From assembly GCF_900963305.1 (NCBI RefSeq), contig NC_042519.1, positions 9,653,501 to 9,717,500 of the forward strand: a DNA stretch of 64,000 nucleotides, read 5' to 3'. Both the position numbers and the translations under genes were made by a program. Shown in pieces: positions 30,501 through 43,292 of this stretch. Under the pieces are notes generated by a model. The model was not told the origin of the DNA, searched no databases, and worked only from the letters and a program-made list of their open reading frames with translations. The stretch comes from Echeneis naucrates. Its lineage: Eukaryota; Chordata; Actinopteri; Carangiformes; Echeneidae. Position 1 is the first letter of the stretch, and the number at the start of each line of letters is the position of its first letter.

Positions 30501-33500
30501 AAGTGCATTTTTATTTGACAATAAACAAAAATGTTAATGAATTCCTTCAAAATTTAATTAATGATCTTCACAAACACAAGGAGCTCAAATATGGTACAAA
30601 TGAAACTAATTTATCTTCAATAGGTGTCATCAGAGCTAGTGGCCTCCAACCCAAACTTGGCTCAGGGTTTAGAACTGAGAGGACTGGTACACTTGGCTGA
30701 GGGCCAGCTGCAACAAGCAGAGCAAAGGTAGGTGTACATTATAAAATAGATCAATATATTTTACATTTAAAAAAAATTACGATGTTCCCAACATTACTCA
30801 TCTTCCATTGTGCAGTTTCCTGAATGCAGCCATGCAGGACCCAAACTGTGGGGTGTATTATTTTCTGCTGGGACAACTCTACTGGGACATGGGAGAGGAG
30901 ACCCGTAAAGACCGGAGTAAAGCCCATACACATTTGCTGAAGGTTGGTATGATTATTGAAAACGTTTTTGTTGGTAGTTTAAATTATATTTCACAACCAA
31001 GATGTGTCAATTTTTAAGTATTCTTTTTTGGGGCTTTTTTGCCTTTATTCAGACAGTAAGTGGCAGAGGGAGTGACAGAAAGAATAGGACCCTGGGTCAC
31101 AGTCAAACCCTGCGATAATGTGGCATGCACGCTAACCACTCAACCACCTGTGCTGCCAAGATGTGTCTCTTTTAGATATTTAAAAAAATTTATCAGTCAG
31201 TCTTCAAAGCTTTGATGATAGAGATCGTTAAATATTAATGTTGACAGATTTAACTTGCCCACAAAATAAGCAATAAATAAGCAACAAATAAGCAAGGTTG
31301 ATGTATCTTTTAAGGCTCATTTGTCCATTCCAGGCTGCAAAATTAGACCCATATCTTGGCTGTGTATTTCGCTACCTTGGTCATTATTACCGAGAGGTTG
31401 CAAATGACCGTGGCCGTGCACGAGGCTGCTATAAGAAGGCCTTTGAGTTGGACAGTGAAGATGCAGAATCTGGAACTGCCTCAGTCGATCTCAGTATGGA
31501 GCAGGGAGATATGGTGAGTGGGCTCCGTACGGTAAAAACTCCACAGTGTCCAGATTTGTGAATGGTGTCGTTGGGAGTTCCTTACAGGCGCCTCTCTTTT
31601 TCCTCTGTCCTTCCTGTGCTCCCCCTTCATGCACCGTCCCTTTTCTCCCACTTTCCTCTTGATTGCCACAGGACACTGCCTTAGCGATACTTGAGTCAGT
31701 GATAGAGAAAGCCACTCCAGGCTCAGCTAAATGGGCTTGGATGAGACAAGGCCTTTACCACTTGAAGGTTGGACAGCATCAACAGGCCATAGCTGAGTAA
31801 GAATGTAAAATCTTAGACAACTATTTGTTCAGATCTTCTAAGAGTATGAGCTTTTTTGACTAGTCTATGTGTTTACAGTCTGCAGGCAGCTCTGAGAGCA
31901 GATCCAGAGGATTGGGTTGTTTGGGAGTGTTTAGGTGAGGCCTACTTAAACCGCAGGAGCTTCACAGCAGCTCTGAAGGCGTTTGGTAAGGCCCATCAAC
32001 TTCAGCCTTCCTCCATCTACAGTGTTTACCAGGCTGCTGCAATCAAACAGACCCTGGGCAAGTTCAAAGAAGCAGTTGCTGAGTACTTGCAGATCACTGC
32101 GCAGCAGGATTATGTTCCCGCTCTTAAAGGTGGGTGTTTGTTTATTTATGCTCCTTATTACATACCTCTTGTGGGTGATCTGTCTATTCTTTAAAGACTT
32201 TCATTTGATTGGTCCATTGTGCAGGTCTTGGAGAGTGCCAGCTGTCTCTGGCAAAAGGTTTAATGGCAGACTGCAGAGATGGGGGAGCCATTGACCTCAT
32301 TCAGAAAGCAATAGAGAACCTCTTCAGGTAGCAGTTAGACATTTATTCAACCTGTGAACCTTAATATAAAAATAATTTGTTTTCTCTATGTAACTCCAGT
32401 TTCATCCATCTACACCTTCTGTGCTCTTCAGAGCTGTGCAGCTGCGTCCAGACTTGTCCTGTTTGTGGAAGCTGCTGGGAGATGCATGCACAGCAGTCAG
32501 CACTGTGTCGCCAAGCAGAGCGCAGGTTCTGGTGCCTGGCCCGCTGGCTGGTTTAGACTCCAACTCACAGAGACAAAAACTAAATCAAAGCCAGACACTC
32601 AAAGTTGGCGAAAGGTATGTCCACAGATAGGCAAGTTTTCCAAGCTGCCTATATCATCATGAGTGTCCAGAGTTGTCAATTAAAAGCTTTAAATTCCTAA
32701 TGTGTTTTTTTTTTTTTGTTGTTGTTGTTGTTTGTTTTGTTTTGTTTTTTTCATGCCCTTGAGCCCTTGTTAGAACACTGGACTTTAAAGCATTGTTTTG
32801 TCTCCAGGTGCTATGCTCATGCTTTAAAGCTGATGTCTGAGGCTCCCAGTCTTTGGTATGACCTAGGACTGAATTATTACCACCAGTCCAGCCTACCCTG
32901 CCCAACAGAAGGAGACCAGAGCTCCCAATCTCTGGTCCTAGAAAAAGCTCAACAGGTAATTTATTGCATCTTACACAACAGTTTTCCACCGTTTGTAGCC
33001 AAATTGTAACTTTTAAGATGTTTTCTCTTCTCAGTGTTTGAAAAAGGCAATCATGATGGAAAGTGGGAATCACAGCTACTGGAATGCTCTGGGAGTCATT
33101 GCTATGAACAAAGGTAAGGTAAACATGTATTCACATTTTAGTAAATAATAGGAGTTTACCGAGACTGATCTGATAGATTGAGATGTCAGTGTGTACTTGA
33201 CCTACCAATATTTCATTACTCAAGTTTGCTGACTGTGTTTTCTAACTCTCTCCAAGATGGTCACACACACAGCACAGTATTCTACTCAAGAAGAAAATTA
33301 TTTTCATTTTGCATCAGGAAATGCTCAATATACACTCTGCATACGAACAATGGCATAACAAATAGATGAAGTCTGAAAAAAAAATATTATTCTTTTTAAA
33401 AAGCTGTAATTACTTAATTATGGCCCTACCAGATAAACCATCCTTGCTTGAAGTGTGGGATTAGACCTAAAGCATTTCACTCAAATAACTTGTGGTTCTG

Positions 33501-36500
33501 TGTCGGTATAATTAACTTTGAATTGGGGATGTCCAACTTGTTTCAGCATTTCTAGCTTCATTGTGAAATAAATGGGCACAGAAAAGCAAGCTAAGATGCA
33601 TTCTTGTCACTTTCTTCCATCTCACCAGGTCTTCAGAACTTTGCTCTGGCTCAACATTGCTTCATCAAGTCCATTCAAATTGAGCCAAATGTATGTACAG
33701 CACAGTAGTAGTATATTTTGAAGTTTTTATTGAACAATATATAACAATATTTCATTGCAGAATGTTGTTGCCTGGACAAACCTCGGTACTCTGTATTTGA
33801 GGAAGGACAATATTGAGGTGTGTGTGTGTCATTAGTTCCATCTCTTTATTCTTTATTCTTTTAATCATAGCTGACTGGCATTTTCAGTGTTTCCTGTTTT
33901 TATTGGCTTAGCTTGCACATGAGGCATTCAAGATTGCTCAGTCCTTGGAGCCCCTGTATGTCAACTGCTGGATCGGACAGGTACCAAATCTCATGCTACC
34001 TTTATAACAACCATGTGATATAATGTTTTAAAGGTTGCCTTAATGCGACCATGTTGAGAAAATATCTATTTGGCAGTAAATTACTGTGGCCATTGGCTTG
34101 TTAAAGTGTGCATATAGTAAGTACCATAAATTCATATACATCTGACACAACATCAGGGGAAATCTAATAGTCTGAATAATATCCAGTAATTAAGTCAAAT
34201 AATGTTGAGAATTTAGTTAACTTTGCCTGGCAGAAGCGTTCTACAGTTGTAAGTAATCTGAAAGACATTCAAACTTGGTGAGGAGCCATACAAGGTATCA
34301 TTAGAGTGACAGAAATGAAATGTCAGTGAGCTAGTTCTTCCAAAGCTTAGTAAATTTCTGTCTTTGACTTCTTTGTGTGTTTAAATGACATTTGTATCCC
34401 TTTTTCTTTCTAACAGGCTCTGATAGCAGAGAGAGTGGGAAGCTATGACACCATGGATCTTTTCAGACACACCACTGAACTCAGCACCCATGTGCGTGAT
34501 CTCCTGAACCTCCTGGGGTTGTTATTATAATACCCACTCAGTAGTTAGATAAAAGCACTTTAATAATAGCTTCAGCACCCTCAGTAATTCTGATAAAGGT
34601 TCAGTTATAAGATTTTTGCTAGTACTGTTAAGGGACTGATGAGGAAACAGAAAATAGGTTTTTCCCTCCTTTGAATAAATGATTTGATTTCATGTTACCT
34701 CCTCTCTTACCTTTCATCTTCATTTCGCTGGCAGATGGAGGGAGTGAAAGGTTATGCTTACTGGGTATGTTCCACCCTGCTTGATAAGAGCAACAGAGAC
34801 TCTGAACTGTATCGCTACAACATAGTCCAGATGAATGCCATCTCTGCTGCTCAGGTGGCGCTCACCAAATACACAGGTAAAGGATCTATTAATGTGCTGA
34901 TGATCATGTAGGATCCTCAGTTCCCTTGTCTGTATTTCACTGATGTGATGGACATAGATGTTGGGTGGCATGTGGTTTCTTGTGCCCAACAGAGAGGATC
35001 CAGTCTGACCCCGATGCCTTCATTATGTTGGGCTACCTGAATGAGCACCTGCAGCTAAAGAGACAGGCTTTGCAAGCTTACCAAAGGTCTGTCTCAGTTA
35101 CACTGACTGACAATGTAGGTTTAACAGACAAGGCAAATATTTGATAATAATTCCCTTTTTTCCATATGAATTGTGTTTTTCCAGAGCTGTGGAACTGTTG
35201 AAATCCATGTCCTCGACAGAACAACTGGCTTTTGCTCTGGGCAGCTATGGCCGTGCTTTGTGGTAAAAAAAAAAATAAAAATAAAAAACTGTCTCAGTAC
35301 TATGTTTTAAACTTTCTTTGACAATACTTAAGAAATTCCTGAAACTTGTTTTTTCTTTGTTTCACTATGTTTTTCAGCACAGCAGGCAAGTTAGAGGAGG
35401 CAGCACTTGTTTATAATTCCACTCCGCTGCAGGAGCTCAGTGATCTGGCTGGACTGGCTCTGACCTACTACAGGGCAGGACACATCCCGGAGAGCATCAG
35501 TGGTGAGAACTTGGAAACAAACAAATTAGACATTGTATCTTTATCTGTCAAAAGGCCTGTGAATTAACTGGTGTGTGTGTTTGTATTATAGCCTATGAAC
35601 GTGCCTTGGGTGTGGCTTCCACTGAGAAAGAGAAAGCTTACATCTTGACATCTCTGGCCCTGCTGCAGCACCGACAGGGCAATTTAGACTCAGCTAAGAC
35701 TCTGTTGTTTAAGTGGTGAGTCCACAGTGTTTTCTGGGTGGTACCAGTATGCTGTTTGCTCCACTAATTAAAACTAAGTTTGTAACTGATAAATCTTTTT
35801 TTTAAGAGCCTTAATTTTCTGTCCATGCAAGATAATCTACCTTTAAGTAATAATGATTTATTTTAAAGCTCTGTGAAGTGTAAATATTTCACTGCATTTT
35901 AAAGTATGTTATTTGACAGCAAATTTCCAAATCAAAATAGCTTTTGCTGAGGAAAATCTTGGCATTAAAATTGCCGTCGATGTAAATGTCAAATCATGAC
36001 TAATTGTGGTAGTACTTGCAAAATTGGTCTGTCTCTCTTCCTTCTGTCTCCACAGCTCAATGTTAAAGGAGCCCATCTCAGAGTCTTTACTGTGTTTATG
36101 TGCCCTGGGGCTGGTCCACAGTGATGCTACACTAGCTACTGCAGCTCTGACTGAGCTGCTGAAACAAGGTTCAGCCTCTGGGAGTGTCATGGAGCAACGG
36201 TGTTTACTTACCTGCACCTTGCTGGCCCTGCAGGGTAACTACAGTGCAGTTCAAAGGGAGGCATCCAGAGCTGTACACAGGTAAACAAACTGTGAATTGT
36301 TTATAGCACTTCACAAGTGTAATTTACCCCACATCAATGCATGCACTCCATTTTTTATTTTAATTAGGACAGCCAGTGATTAAAAAAAAACCTGGATAAT
36401 GATCAACAGATTGATTTGTCTGTCTTATTTACAGCAATCCTGGAAATCCATCTCTGTGGGCTCTGCTATCCAGAGTGGTACCACAGTATTACCCCAGGAA

Positions 36501-39500
36501 AGCAAATGTAAGCCTGTTTACACAAAGTCATGACTCCCACAGCAATACTCGCACAAGTAACTCAGCGGCTTCAACCACTGTTACTTTGGTGCTGATGAGA
36601 AGTTGTGGTGTTTTTTATGGCTTTGTCTGCTGTGTTTTCCAGGGTGGAGCCATGGCTGGGCATGTTGCCTGTCTCTCCAGTATGACTCAAGGAAAGGTAA
36701 AATTATAACTATTGTTTTGTTTAAATATCATAGTGCCTCCATATCGTTTATGTTTCCTCACTGTTTATGTGCTCTTTTACCTCACAGCAAGTAATGTATT
36801 CTTGTATTTTGCTCCTGTATCTAAAATGTATCAGTTGTATATTCTGAAGTCTTTTCCCCAGTGTCTGGGTATCAAACTGAAATGACTGTCCCTGCAGAGG
36901 GCGTTGTTGTACAGTGGAGTGAACCAGCTGGCTAGTGGAAGACACTCCAGACAGGACAGTTACCGAAATTCACTGAAGACCATGCAGAGAGCTGTGCTGC
37001 TCTGTCCCGGTAGACATGCACTTAAACATGCACACACAAACCCTGAATAAAGTTGCACCAGAAATGCTAGTGTTATGGAAAAAGCATTACTAAGAAGCCT
37101 TGAAAACCTAAATAAGACTAAAATGACTTCTCAATTGAATTCTGTTCATTTCTCGTCATGGGCTGTTCACGTTGAGTGTTCTGCGTGTATTTCTCCCCCA
37201 TTCCACATCATACTGTCTCCTATGTTAAATGGCTGAATCAGATTTTGAGGCACAGACAGTTTGTGTTTATCTGTATGTGTACGTAGCTCAAGAAAATGTT
37301 TTTCTTGCACCTATCATTAAATGAATGCTGTGATCTGTCTCCACCCTCTGCTTTCAGATGATCCAGCGGCGTGGGCAGGATTAATGGCTGCCTGTCACAC
37401 AGAAAACACATCCTGTTATCTTTCTGGTTCTGCTCCTTGCAGACAGGGACTGGAGAAAATCCTAATGACGGTTGTTTCTGAGAAAGGTGTGTTTGTGTGC
37501 CTGTGCTCGTGTGTGTTTGTCTGTGTGTGTGTATTTGACACAAGGGTCATTGGTCTCTCTTTCTTTTGCAGTGCATAATGTGGAAGAGATAGAGCGCCCT
37601 CTAGCCCAGAGTCTCGAAGGCTGGGTACTGCAACAGGCAGTGACTGGTCTGATGCTGGCTGGACAGCTGGAGCAGGCAGAAGCCCTCTGCTCACAGGTTC
37701 AACGTGGACACACACCCATGACATTCTTTTCTGCTTTACTAAACTAGAAATAATCCCACTTCCCTTCATTGTTGGTTCCTCATGCTCTGTTTGTTTTGGC
37801 CCAGGTGCTGAGTGTCTCCCCAGAGCACCCAGCTGTCATGCTGTCACTCAGGCAGGTGCAGTGTCAGCGCCTCCTCCTGGCCAGTGCTCATACTGTCCTC
37901 CCAGAGTCTGTGCTGGAGCAACTCAACAACACAGTGATGATGAACCCCACCAACCTTGGGGCATGGCATGTGAGAGCACACTCAGGCATATAAAATACTA
38001 CGATAGCACTGTGTGTGCCAGGAAAATACTAATGAGCTTTTGCTTTTTAATTTCAAGCCCCAGAGGTTTAGTGGTACAAACAATGTCACGCCACGTTATT
38101 CACACAGACATATGAAAGCAGCCAAACAGCAACCTTTCAGCTGGAGTTAAATGTATTGATGGAGTCATCTTCAGATTGTAATCTGTTTAAATGATGAGGT
38201 CATTTTTTGAAATGATCAGATTTTGTGTTTCTTCTCACCGCCATCAGCAGTGTTCCACTGAAATAGCAGTCTACAGGAGTCTGTTCTGTGCCTTGCTTGT
38301 GATCCCATATTGCAGCAATTAACAACACATGACAGCTATCAGCAAGGGAGTCATGCTCTTCTTCAGCAGATTGCATCCATAGCTAATGACCATAAAAATG
38401 ACTGTGTATATTGTGTATATGTAGCGTTGAACTGTTTCTCAAAATCACCTTGTCACGGGTGGGACTGTATAATAGAGTTCACATACTAAATATGACAATA
38501 TTCAGAATTTACTTTTATGTAATGGTAGATAATGATTATTCATGCTGTTTTTTGTAAGTTGTGTTTTCTGTGGTTAAGCTAATTTAGCTTCAGAGTTTAT
38601 TGTTGTAAGAAATAAAATAGGCATTTGGCATCATTCTAGGTATTAGAAAAATATTTCACTGACGAGTCACTGTATTGTTTTACTTTCCGGGGATATTTCC
38701 ATTTCTGTAGCATTGTTCTCACATTTGCTGAGGCAGCAGATTATTTCTGAATGATTAGCAAATCAAGACTCATCAATAATGATTGTATAATTAACCATTC
38801 TTTTATCTCACATTTCTCCATCCATTTTGCATCAACTCTACTCTCTCACCCCTCTCATCCTCGGTCATCCTGTCTCCTTCTGTCCTTCCTTCAGTGGCTG
38901 GCTGAGGTGTATCGAAGTCAGGGTCTGCTGGTCCAGGCAGTTATGGCTTACAGGCAGAGTCTGCAGCTTGCCTCGCAGCTTGGTCTGCACAGCAGCCAGG
39001 TTTCCAGTCTCCTCCGACTTGCCCTGCTTGCTGTGGGACCCTGTCTGGTGAGTTTCAGCAGAGATTATGACAAATATCTGATTCCATAATATCCTTCATT
39101 TTATTGGGATAAGGCAAGAATTCCGAACCGTCTTTTAGATTGTACATATTGAATGTCACTGCAAAACTGAGATTAAATTTACCACAGGAATAATGGTATT
39201 AGTTTGGATTTCTATATTTTTACACTCATACATACACAAGGCCAAAGGCAGCTCCTTTTTATACTCCTGTCATCTTGGCAGATTGGAGGGAGGGGAATAT
39301 CCAGCAGAATTATGGGATCAACAGCCGTGAACAAATGGAAATACAAATGAGACAAGAATCTGTCTTAGAGATTTCACTTGGGGAAATATGTTTGGTTTTT
39401 TTTTTCCTTTAGTTCACAACTCCCAGAGCAGAAATATGGTGCATGGTTGCCCGCCATAATTAAATGCTTTTTTCCCCCTCTCATTTAATATTTTACTAAC

Positions 39501-40750
39501 TAATTACCATCCGATTTTGTGACAACTATCACAGCTCCTCTGAAAGTAGTAACTGCCACAGAATAAGCAGGCTGTTGTTAAACAATACAATTTAAGGCAA
39601 AATAAGGTTATTTAACCTTTAATAAGGTTAACTAATCATAGTTTTACATCAAATACTTTTTCTCTCGCTTTATTCCTAACCATGTGTAATCTGACCTCTC
39701 AGGCAGGTGTTCCAGGAAATGACTGGAAGGGCCTGGTACTAGAAGCCACCACTGAGGTTTTGAAGCTGGATTCATCCCCCATGGCGCACCTCTTCCAGGC
39801 TTTGCTTCAGTATGTGACCAAGATGGCTGCAAGGTCAGTGCTTCTTGCATTATTTGTTGAAGTCACTGCAGGTTCTAATGCACTCCCACAAGCTGCAGGT
39901 GAATCCATGTTGCTTGGTGTCCATATGCAAATTCCCCTCTACTTTCATAAATTCAAAACAATATCAAACATGAAGTTCTTGCCGCCCTCATATAAAAGAC
40001 TTCTGACACCTTACAGACCTGACAAGATGCTTCATTAGATTGCTGCATTTTTCTCTCCCCCACCCCCTTTCCTATATTTTACCAAGTAAAATGTTTGAGA
40101 ACTAATTCTCATTTATAAGCATGACCTGGCCAGAGGCCATTGATCAGAGGCTGAAGAGAAAACACATAGACCAATGGTGCATTGGCTTAATTCCTGAAAT
40201 GCTGCAGGAATCCCTCCTTGCCAAGAATAATCACACACCACAAGCCATTTCATGCCAAAGTTTAATTTTATTGCCTATATTTGTGTGTGTGAGAAAAACA
40301 ACAGCTACGGATACTGTTGGATACTAAGGCATGAGCATATGATACCAGCATTTCTTCTGCAGGGAAACAAGGCGTTTGTTAGAGCGACTGGTGTACGCGT
40401 CTGCTCAAGACATCCCAGGGACCGTGGTGCAGGTGGCCAGCTGGTACCTGCTCAGACACTTGCATGCCAAAAATGACCAGGAGCTTATCGCTGTGAGTAC
40501 ACAGCTGTCTCATACATACATTGGCACCAGATGACTGAAATATTTTAGTGGTGAAGTGGATTTGTTTCAAATGGCCAATAATTGTTGAAGGGGAACTTAA
40601 CGTCCTTATATTTGTGTTGGTTGTGTACATTGGCATTTATTTATTTATTTCGGGTCTCTTTTTTTTTTTCAGGTCCTTTTGCAACATGCTAAAATGAAGG
40701 GAGACCAAAGACTGCTGGAGTTAGACTCACTGCTTGCCTCTTCATCCTAA
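27524..40750 (+). CDS. skic3: Ski complex scaffold SKIC3 (TTC37, tetratricopeptide protein)
   Basis: TPR scaffold that joins the SKIC2 helicase and SKIC8 into the cytoplasmic Ski complex feeding mRNA to the exosome (family knowledge). Forty coding exons join in phase to 1570 residues (human 1564): 27524-27613, 27734-27877, 28107-28198, 28382-28457, 28544-28690, 28908-29006, 29164-29272, 29374-29514, 29644-29742, 30076-30203, 30375-30461, 30624-30727, 30816-30942, 31334-31513, 31672-31796, 31879-32129, 32225-32327, 32432-32614, 32808-32955, 33035-33113, 33629-33690, 33761-33817, 33912-33980, 34417-34491, 34735-34876, 34993-35086, 35185-35262, 35378-35502, 35592-35715, 36056-36280, 36435-36507, 36643-36696, 36898-37009, 37358-37486, 37572-37696, 37805-37969, 38895-39047, 39703-39833, 40363-40492, 40673-40750. 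TPR units run throughout, for example [20 protein letters not shown] and [15 protein letters not shown]. Intact. Confidence 0.97.
31022..31157 (-). mobile_element. tRNA-derived SINE remnant in a skic3 intron
   Basis: Read on the minus strand it begins GGCAGCACAGGTGG with A-box-like TGGTTGAGTGG and B-box-like GGGTTTGACTGTGACCC stretches, and ends in AATAAAGGCAAAAAAGCCCC. This tail matches a SINE type frequent in percomorph genomes (from memory, not searched). Degraded, antisense to skic3. Confidence 0.6.
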
Positions 40751-40845
40751 ATGTTGCAAATACTCATTGAAATCATGTAGCGTAATGAAATAATCCATAA
40801 TAGGCCTAACACATCAACAATTAAAGCTTTATTATCTTAACTACA
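40751..40845 (+). other. skic3: skic3 3' untranslated region
   Basis: A short UTR with the variant polyadenylation signal ATTAAA at 40,820-40,825, about 70 bases after the stop. Confidence 0.5.
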
Positions 40846-42224
40846 AAGTCATTAAAAGAACATCACGAATCAGATTTTATAAAGATTAAATTTATTGGCT
40901 CTACATGATTGTCAATTTTGAAACATTCATGAAATCAAATCAGTAAATCAAAATGAGCATCATCATATATTATTACACAATGTATCACTGACAAAATAAT
41001 CAATATCCACAGTTAGGCTGAAATAAAATTATTTTGCTCAGTGTTCAAAAATTGTCCCATCTTAATTGTGTATACTCCTTAAATATGCTGATCTGTCAAC
41101 TTAAAGTGAATGGACCATATATCAGAACATTATTAGCAATAACTTTAATGGAATGGCTTATTTCCATCTGCAGCTGAAGATGTACTGTGACCTTCAAGCC
41201 ATGTTCTGCAGATGCTATTAGGATTTTACATCAATTTCAATTGTTCATTTGTTTAAGAAAAGGGAAGGATTAGATTAGAATTGATATAATTATTGTGTGT
41301 TGCATAAAAGATAAAAATACAGTCATTCATACAAAAAGACAAGATGCTGATGGTATTAAACATCCTGTCTTTTCTTCCAGGATTTCAAATTGGCCAACTT
41401 TATGTATTTAAATGAAACAACCATTCCATCCTGTCATCATCAGTACTCAGAAAAAATTACAGCATTATTAACGTACATTTTATTGACGTTGTTCCAGCTT
41501 ATCATAGAGGAATTTCAAAGGAGTGTAAAATGAATTATATTCATTCTTAACTTTGGCTAAATCATAAATCTTGCACGATCTTTGTCTCTCTGGAGTATTT
41601 TTTTAATTCTGCAGACATCAAGTGCCAGAGGACGTATTCCTGCTCTCAGCTGAGCAACCAAAGGTCTCTGACTTCTGGTTATATTTGCTTTAACAAAACA
41701 TTTGGTTGCAAAATAATGCTTGATCTGAATGTATCTAGTTTGGAATTTAATAATTTTTCGTTTTCATAATTATGTTCATGCTGCATGGTAAATCATTTCT
41801 ATAGACACATTGTCAGTCAGCTCTAAAAAACAGCATGAAACTCTGGATTCCACAGAGAGTTTTGCATTTCACACTAAATAAACACAGAAGACATTTTGAA
41901 GTAGGATTACACCCTGAGTTGAGATTTTACTAGATAAACCTGCAGTGTGGAGCCTTTTTCTCCCCTTCTGGCAGTGATTTACTCCAACACTTGTAGTTTA
42001 GGCCACAGTTATCCTCAAGGACAAACCGTAGACTTTGTCAGACTAATCCCTCCTGTGACCAGGGGGATTTTCCCCTCAGACACAGATTTAAAACTTAGGG
42101 GAGCTCTAAATGTGACAGATGTTCGTTAACATTTAAAAGCCCCACACCGCAGATTTAACTTCAGTTTTTGATTTCCCTGGATTCTCTCTGATCATCTGCT
42201 CTGAGCCAAACTGTTCTCAGGCGC
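40846..42224. other. intergenic spacer between skic3 and gig2 copy 1
   Basis: About 1.4 kb of AT-rich sequence between two convergent genes. Nothing recognisable is coded here. The gig2 3' UTR should occupy the right part. Confidence 0.5.
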
Positions 42225-42908
42225 TCACGCCCTGGCTGAACAGACGTGCTTGGTCATGAGGGTGCAGATGTTTTGCCCGCAGCCCCAGCAGGGTTGTCTG
42301 ATGTGCTGGGAGCCGTGCAGGGCCTTCCTCTTACACAGCGAGCATGAATCCGGGGGGCCGCCGTGCGCCGCTGCGTCCCCGTCTGCTCCGCTCTGGTTAG
42401 TGGCGCTTCTGGCTACGCGCTGCTGGAGATCCGTCAGCACGTTGGATGGGGCCTTGGCGATCCCCACCACCTTCACCCTTTTGGGGTCAAACACGCAGTC
42501 CTCTTCCAGGCCGCTGGGTACGGCCTTCATGCCGCAGTTGGGGGGCACCCAGGCGGTGTCGTAGCCCTGCGCACTCCAGGTGTACTGCATCGGATGGTTG
42601 TCCTTGTCGATGCGCTTGACGCGGCCGACGCGCACACTCAGCTCCAGCACCACCCGGTCTGCGGGGTTCAGCTTCAGCGGATACCGCTCTGCCTTTTTCT
42701 TATCGCGGCTGACGTACACGCCTTTTCCCAGCATGCCTCCGGAGGACTGCTTGAAGCCGGAGTCAATGATGAGCCGGGCGTTGGTGAGGTTCGTACCGTG
42801 GTACATGGTGTAGATGCCCCGGTCTTTGGGCTCCTGCGAGGCCTCCAGCTCCACACCGGAGGAGGCGTCATCATAGGCCGCCTCCCAGCCAAAGAACTGC
42901 ACCGACAT
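42225..42908 (-). CDS. gig2: GIG2-type interferon-induced protein, copy 1
   Basis: A 227-residue protein in one coding exon. Fish GIG2 (grass carp reovirus-induced gene 2) proteins carry a PARP-like fold and are induced by virus and interferon (family knowledge). Visible blocks are MSVQFFGWE at the start, MYHGT (residues 35-39) and GMLGKGVYVSRD (58-69), the PARP-like nucleotide-pocket signature, then WVPPNCGM and DPKRVKVVGIA. The last 40 residues add a Cys/His module (CSLC, H, CWGC, then C) that looks zinc-binding. A 92-base 5'-UTR intron is likely (donor after 43,023, acceptor before 42,930), with an ISRE just upstream. Codon use is very GC-rich compared with copy 2. Enzymatic activity is not shown. 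Confidence 0.85.
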   Translation of the reverse strand: MSVQFFGWEAAYDDASSGVELEASQEPKDRGIYTMYHGTNLTNARLIIDSGFKQSSGGMLGKGVYVSRDKKKAERYPLKLNPADRVVLELSVRVGRVKRIDKDNHPMQYTWSAQGYDTAWVPPNCGMKAVPSGLEEDCVFDPKRVKVVGIAKAPSNVLTDLQQRVARSATNQSGADGDAAAHGGPPDSCSLCKRKALHGSQHIRQPCWGCGQNICTLMTKHVCSARA

Positions 42909-43022
42909 CCTGAAGCACCAGCCAGGGATGCTGTGAGAAAGGACGAAAAACTGGATCCTTTACCTTTTCCTTTATGTATGACCTTTAATGGCCATTCGAT
43001 CAATGAGCGATCGTGAACTCAC

Positions 43023-43105
43023 CTTAGTTAACGGAGCGAAGTGACGTGTACGTCGTTTAAAGAAATGAATGAATCTGTTGATGTTTCCAAAGCGGGCCGT
43101 CAGTC
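43023..43105 (-). other. gig2: putative non-coding first exon of gig2 copy 1
   Basis: On the minus strand this stretch ends in ACTAAG|GTGAGT at 43,023, and a matching acceptor CTCACAG lies 22 bases before the start codon. The upstream limit is a guess, placed just downstream of the ISRE. Confidence 0.45.
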
Positions 43106-43122
43106 GGGAGTTTTCTCTCTGA

Positions 43123-43137
43123 TTTCCTTTCGCTTTC
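43123..43137 (-). promoter_or_regulatory. interferon-stimulated response element (ISRE/IRF site)
   Basis: On the minus strand this reads GAAAGCGAAAGGAAA, with two perfect GAAANNGAAA-type spacings. It lies about 215 bases upstream of the gig2 copy 1 start codon, just before the putative first exon. Such sites bind IRFs and ISGF3, which fits the known interferon induction of fish gig2 genes. Confidence 0.75.
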
Positions 43138-43218
43138 ACTTCAGCAAAAATCTTTGTCAACTTTATGAGGGAAATGACTGCAGACTTCAAGTATTCAGCT
43201 TCTCTTCGCGCTTTGCAC

Positions 43219-43292
43219 GGCCGGTTAGCTCAGTTGGTTAGAGCGTGGTGCTAATAACGCCAAGGTCGCGGGTTCGATCCCCGTACGGGCCA
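43219..43292 (+). tRNA. tRNA-Ile (anticodon AAT), copy 1
   Basis: 74 nucleotides forming a complete cloverleaf: acceptor GGCCGGT/ACGGGCC, D-arm with A box TAGCTCAGTTGG, anticodon loop CTAATAA with AAT, T-arm B box GGTTCGATCC, and the discriminator base A. A TTTT terminator follows at 43,299. It matches the usual vertebrate tRNA-Ile-AAT as I recall it and is identical to copies at 53,116 and 55,496. It lies on the opposite strand, upstream of gig2 copy 1. Confidence 0.97.

Noticed and set aside
42363-43016. 217-residue plus-strand open frame
   Set aside because: It is the antisense shadow of the GC-rich gig2 copy 1; the minus frame has clear family motifs.
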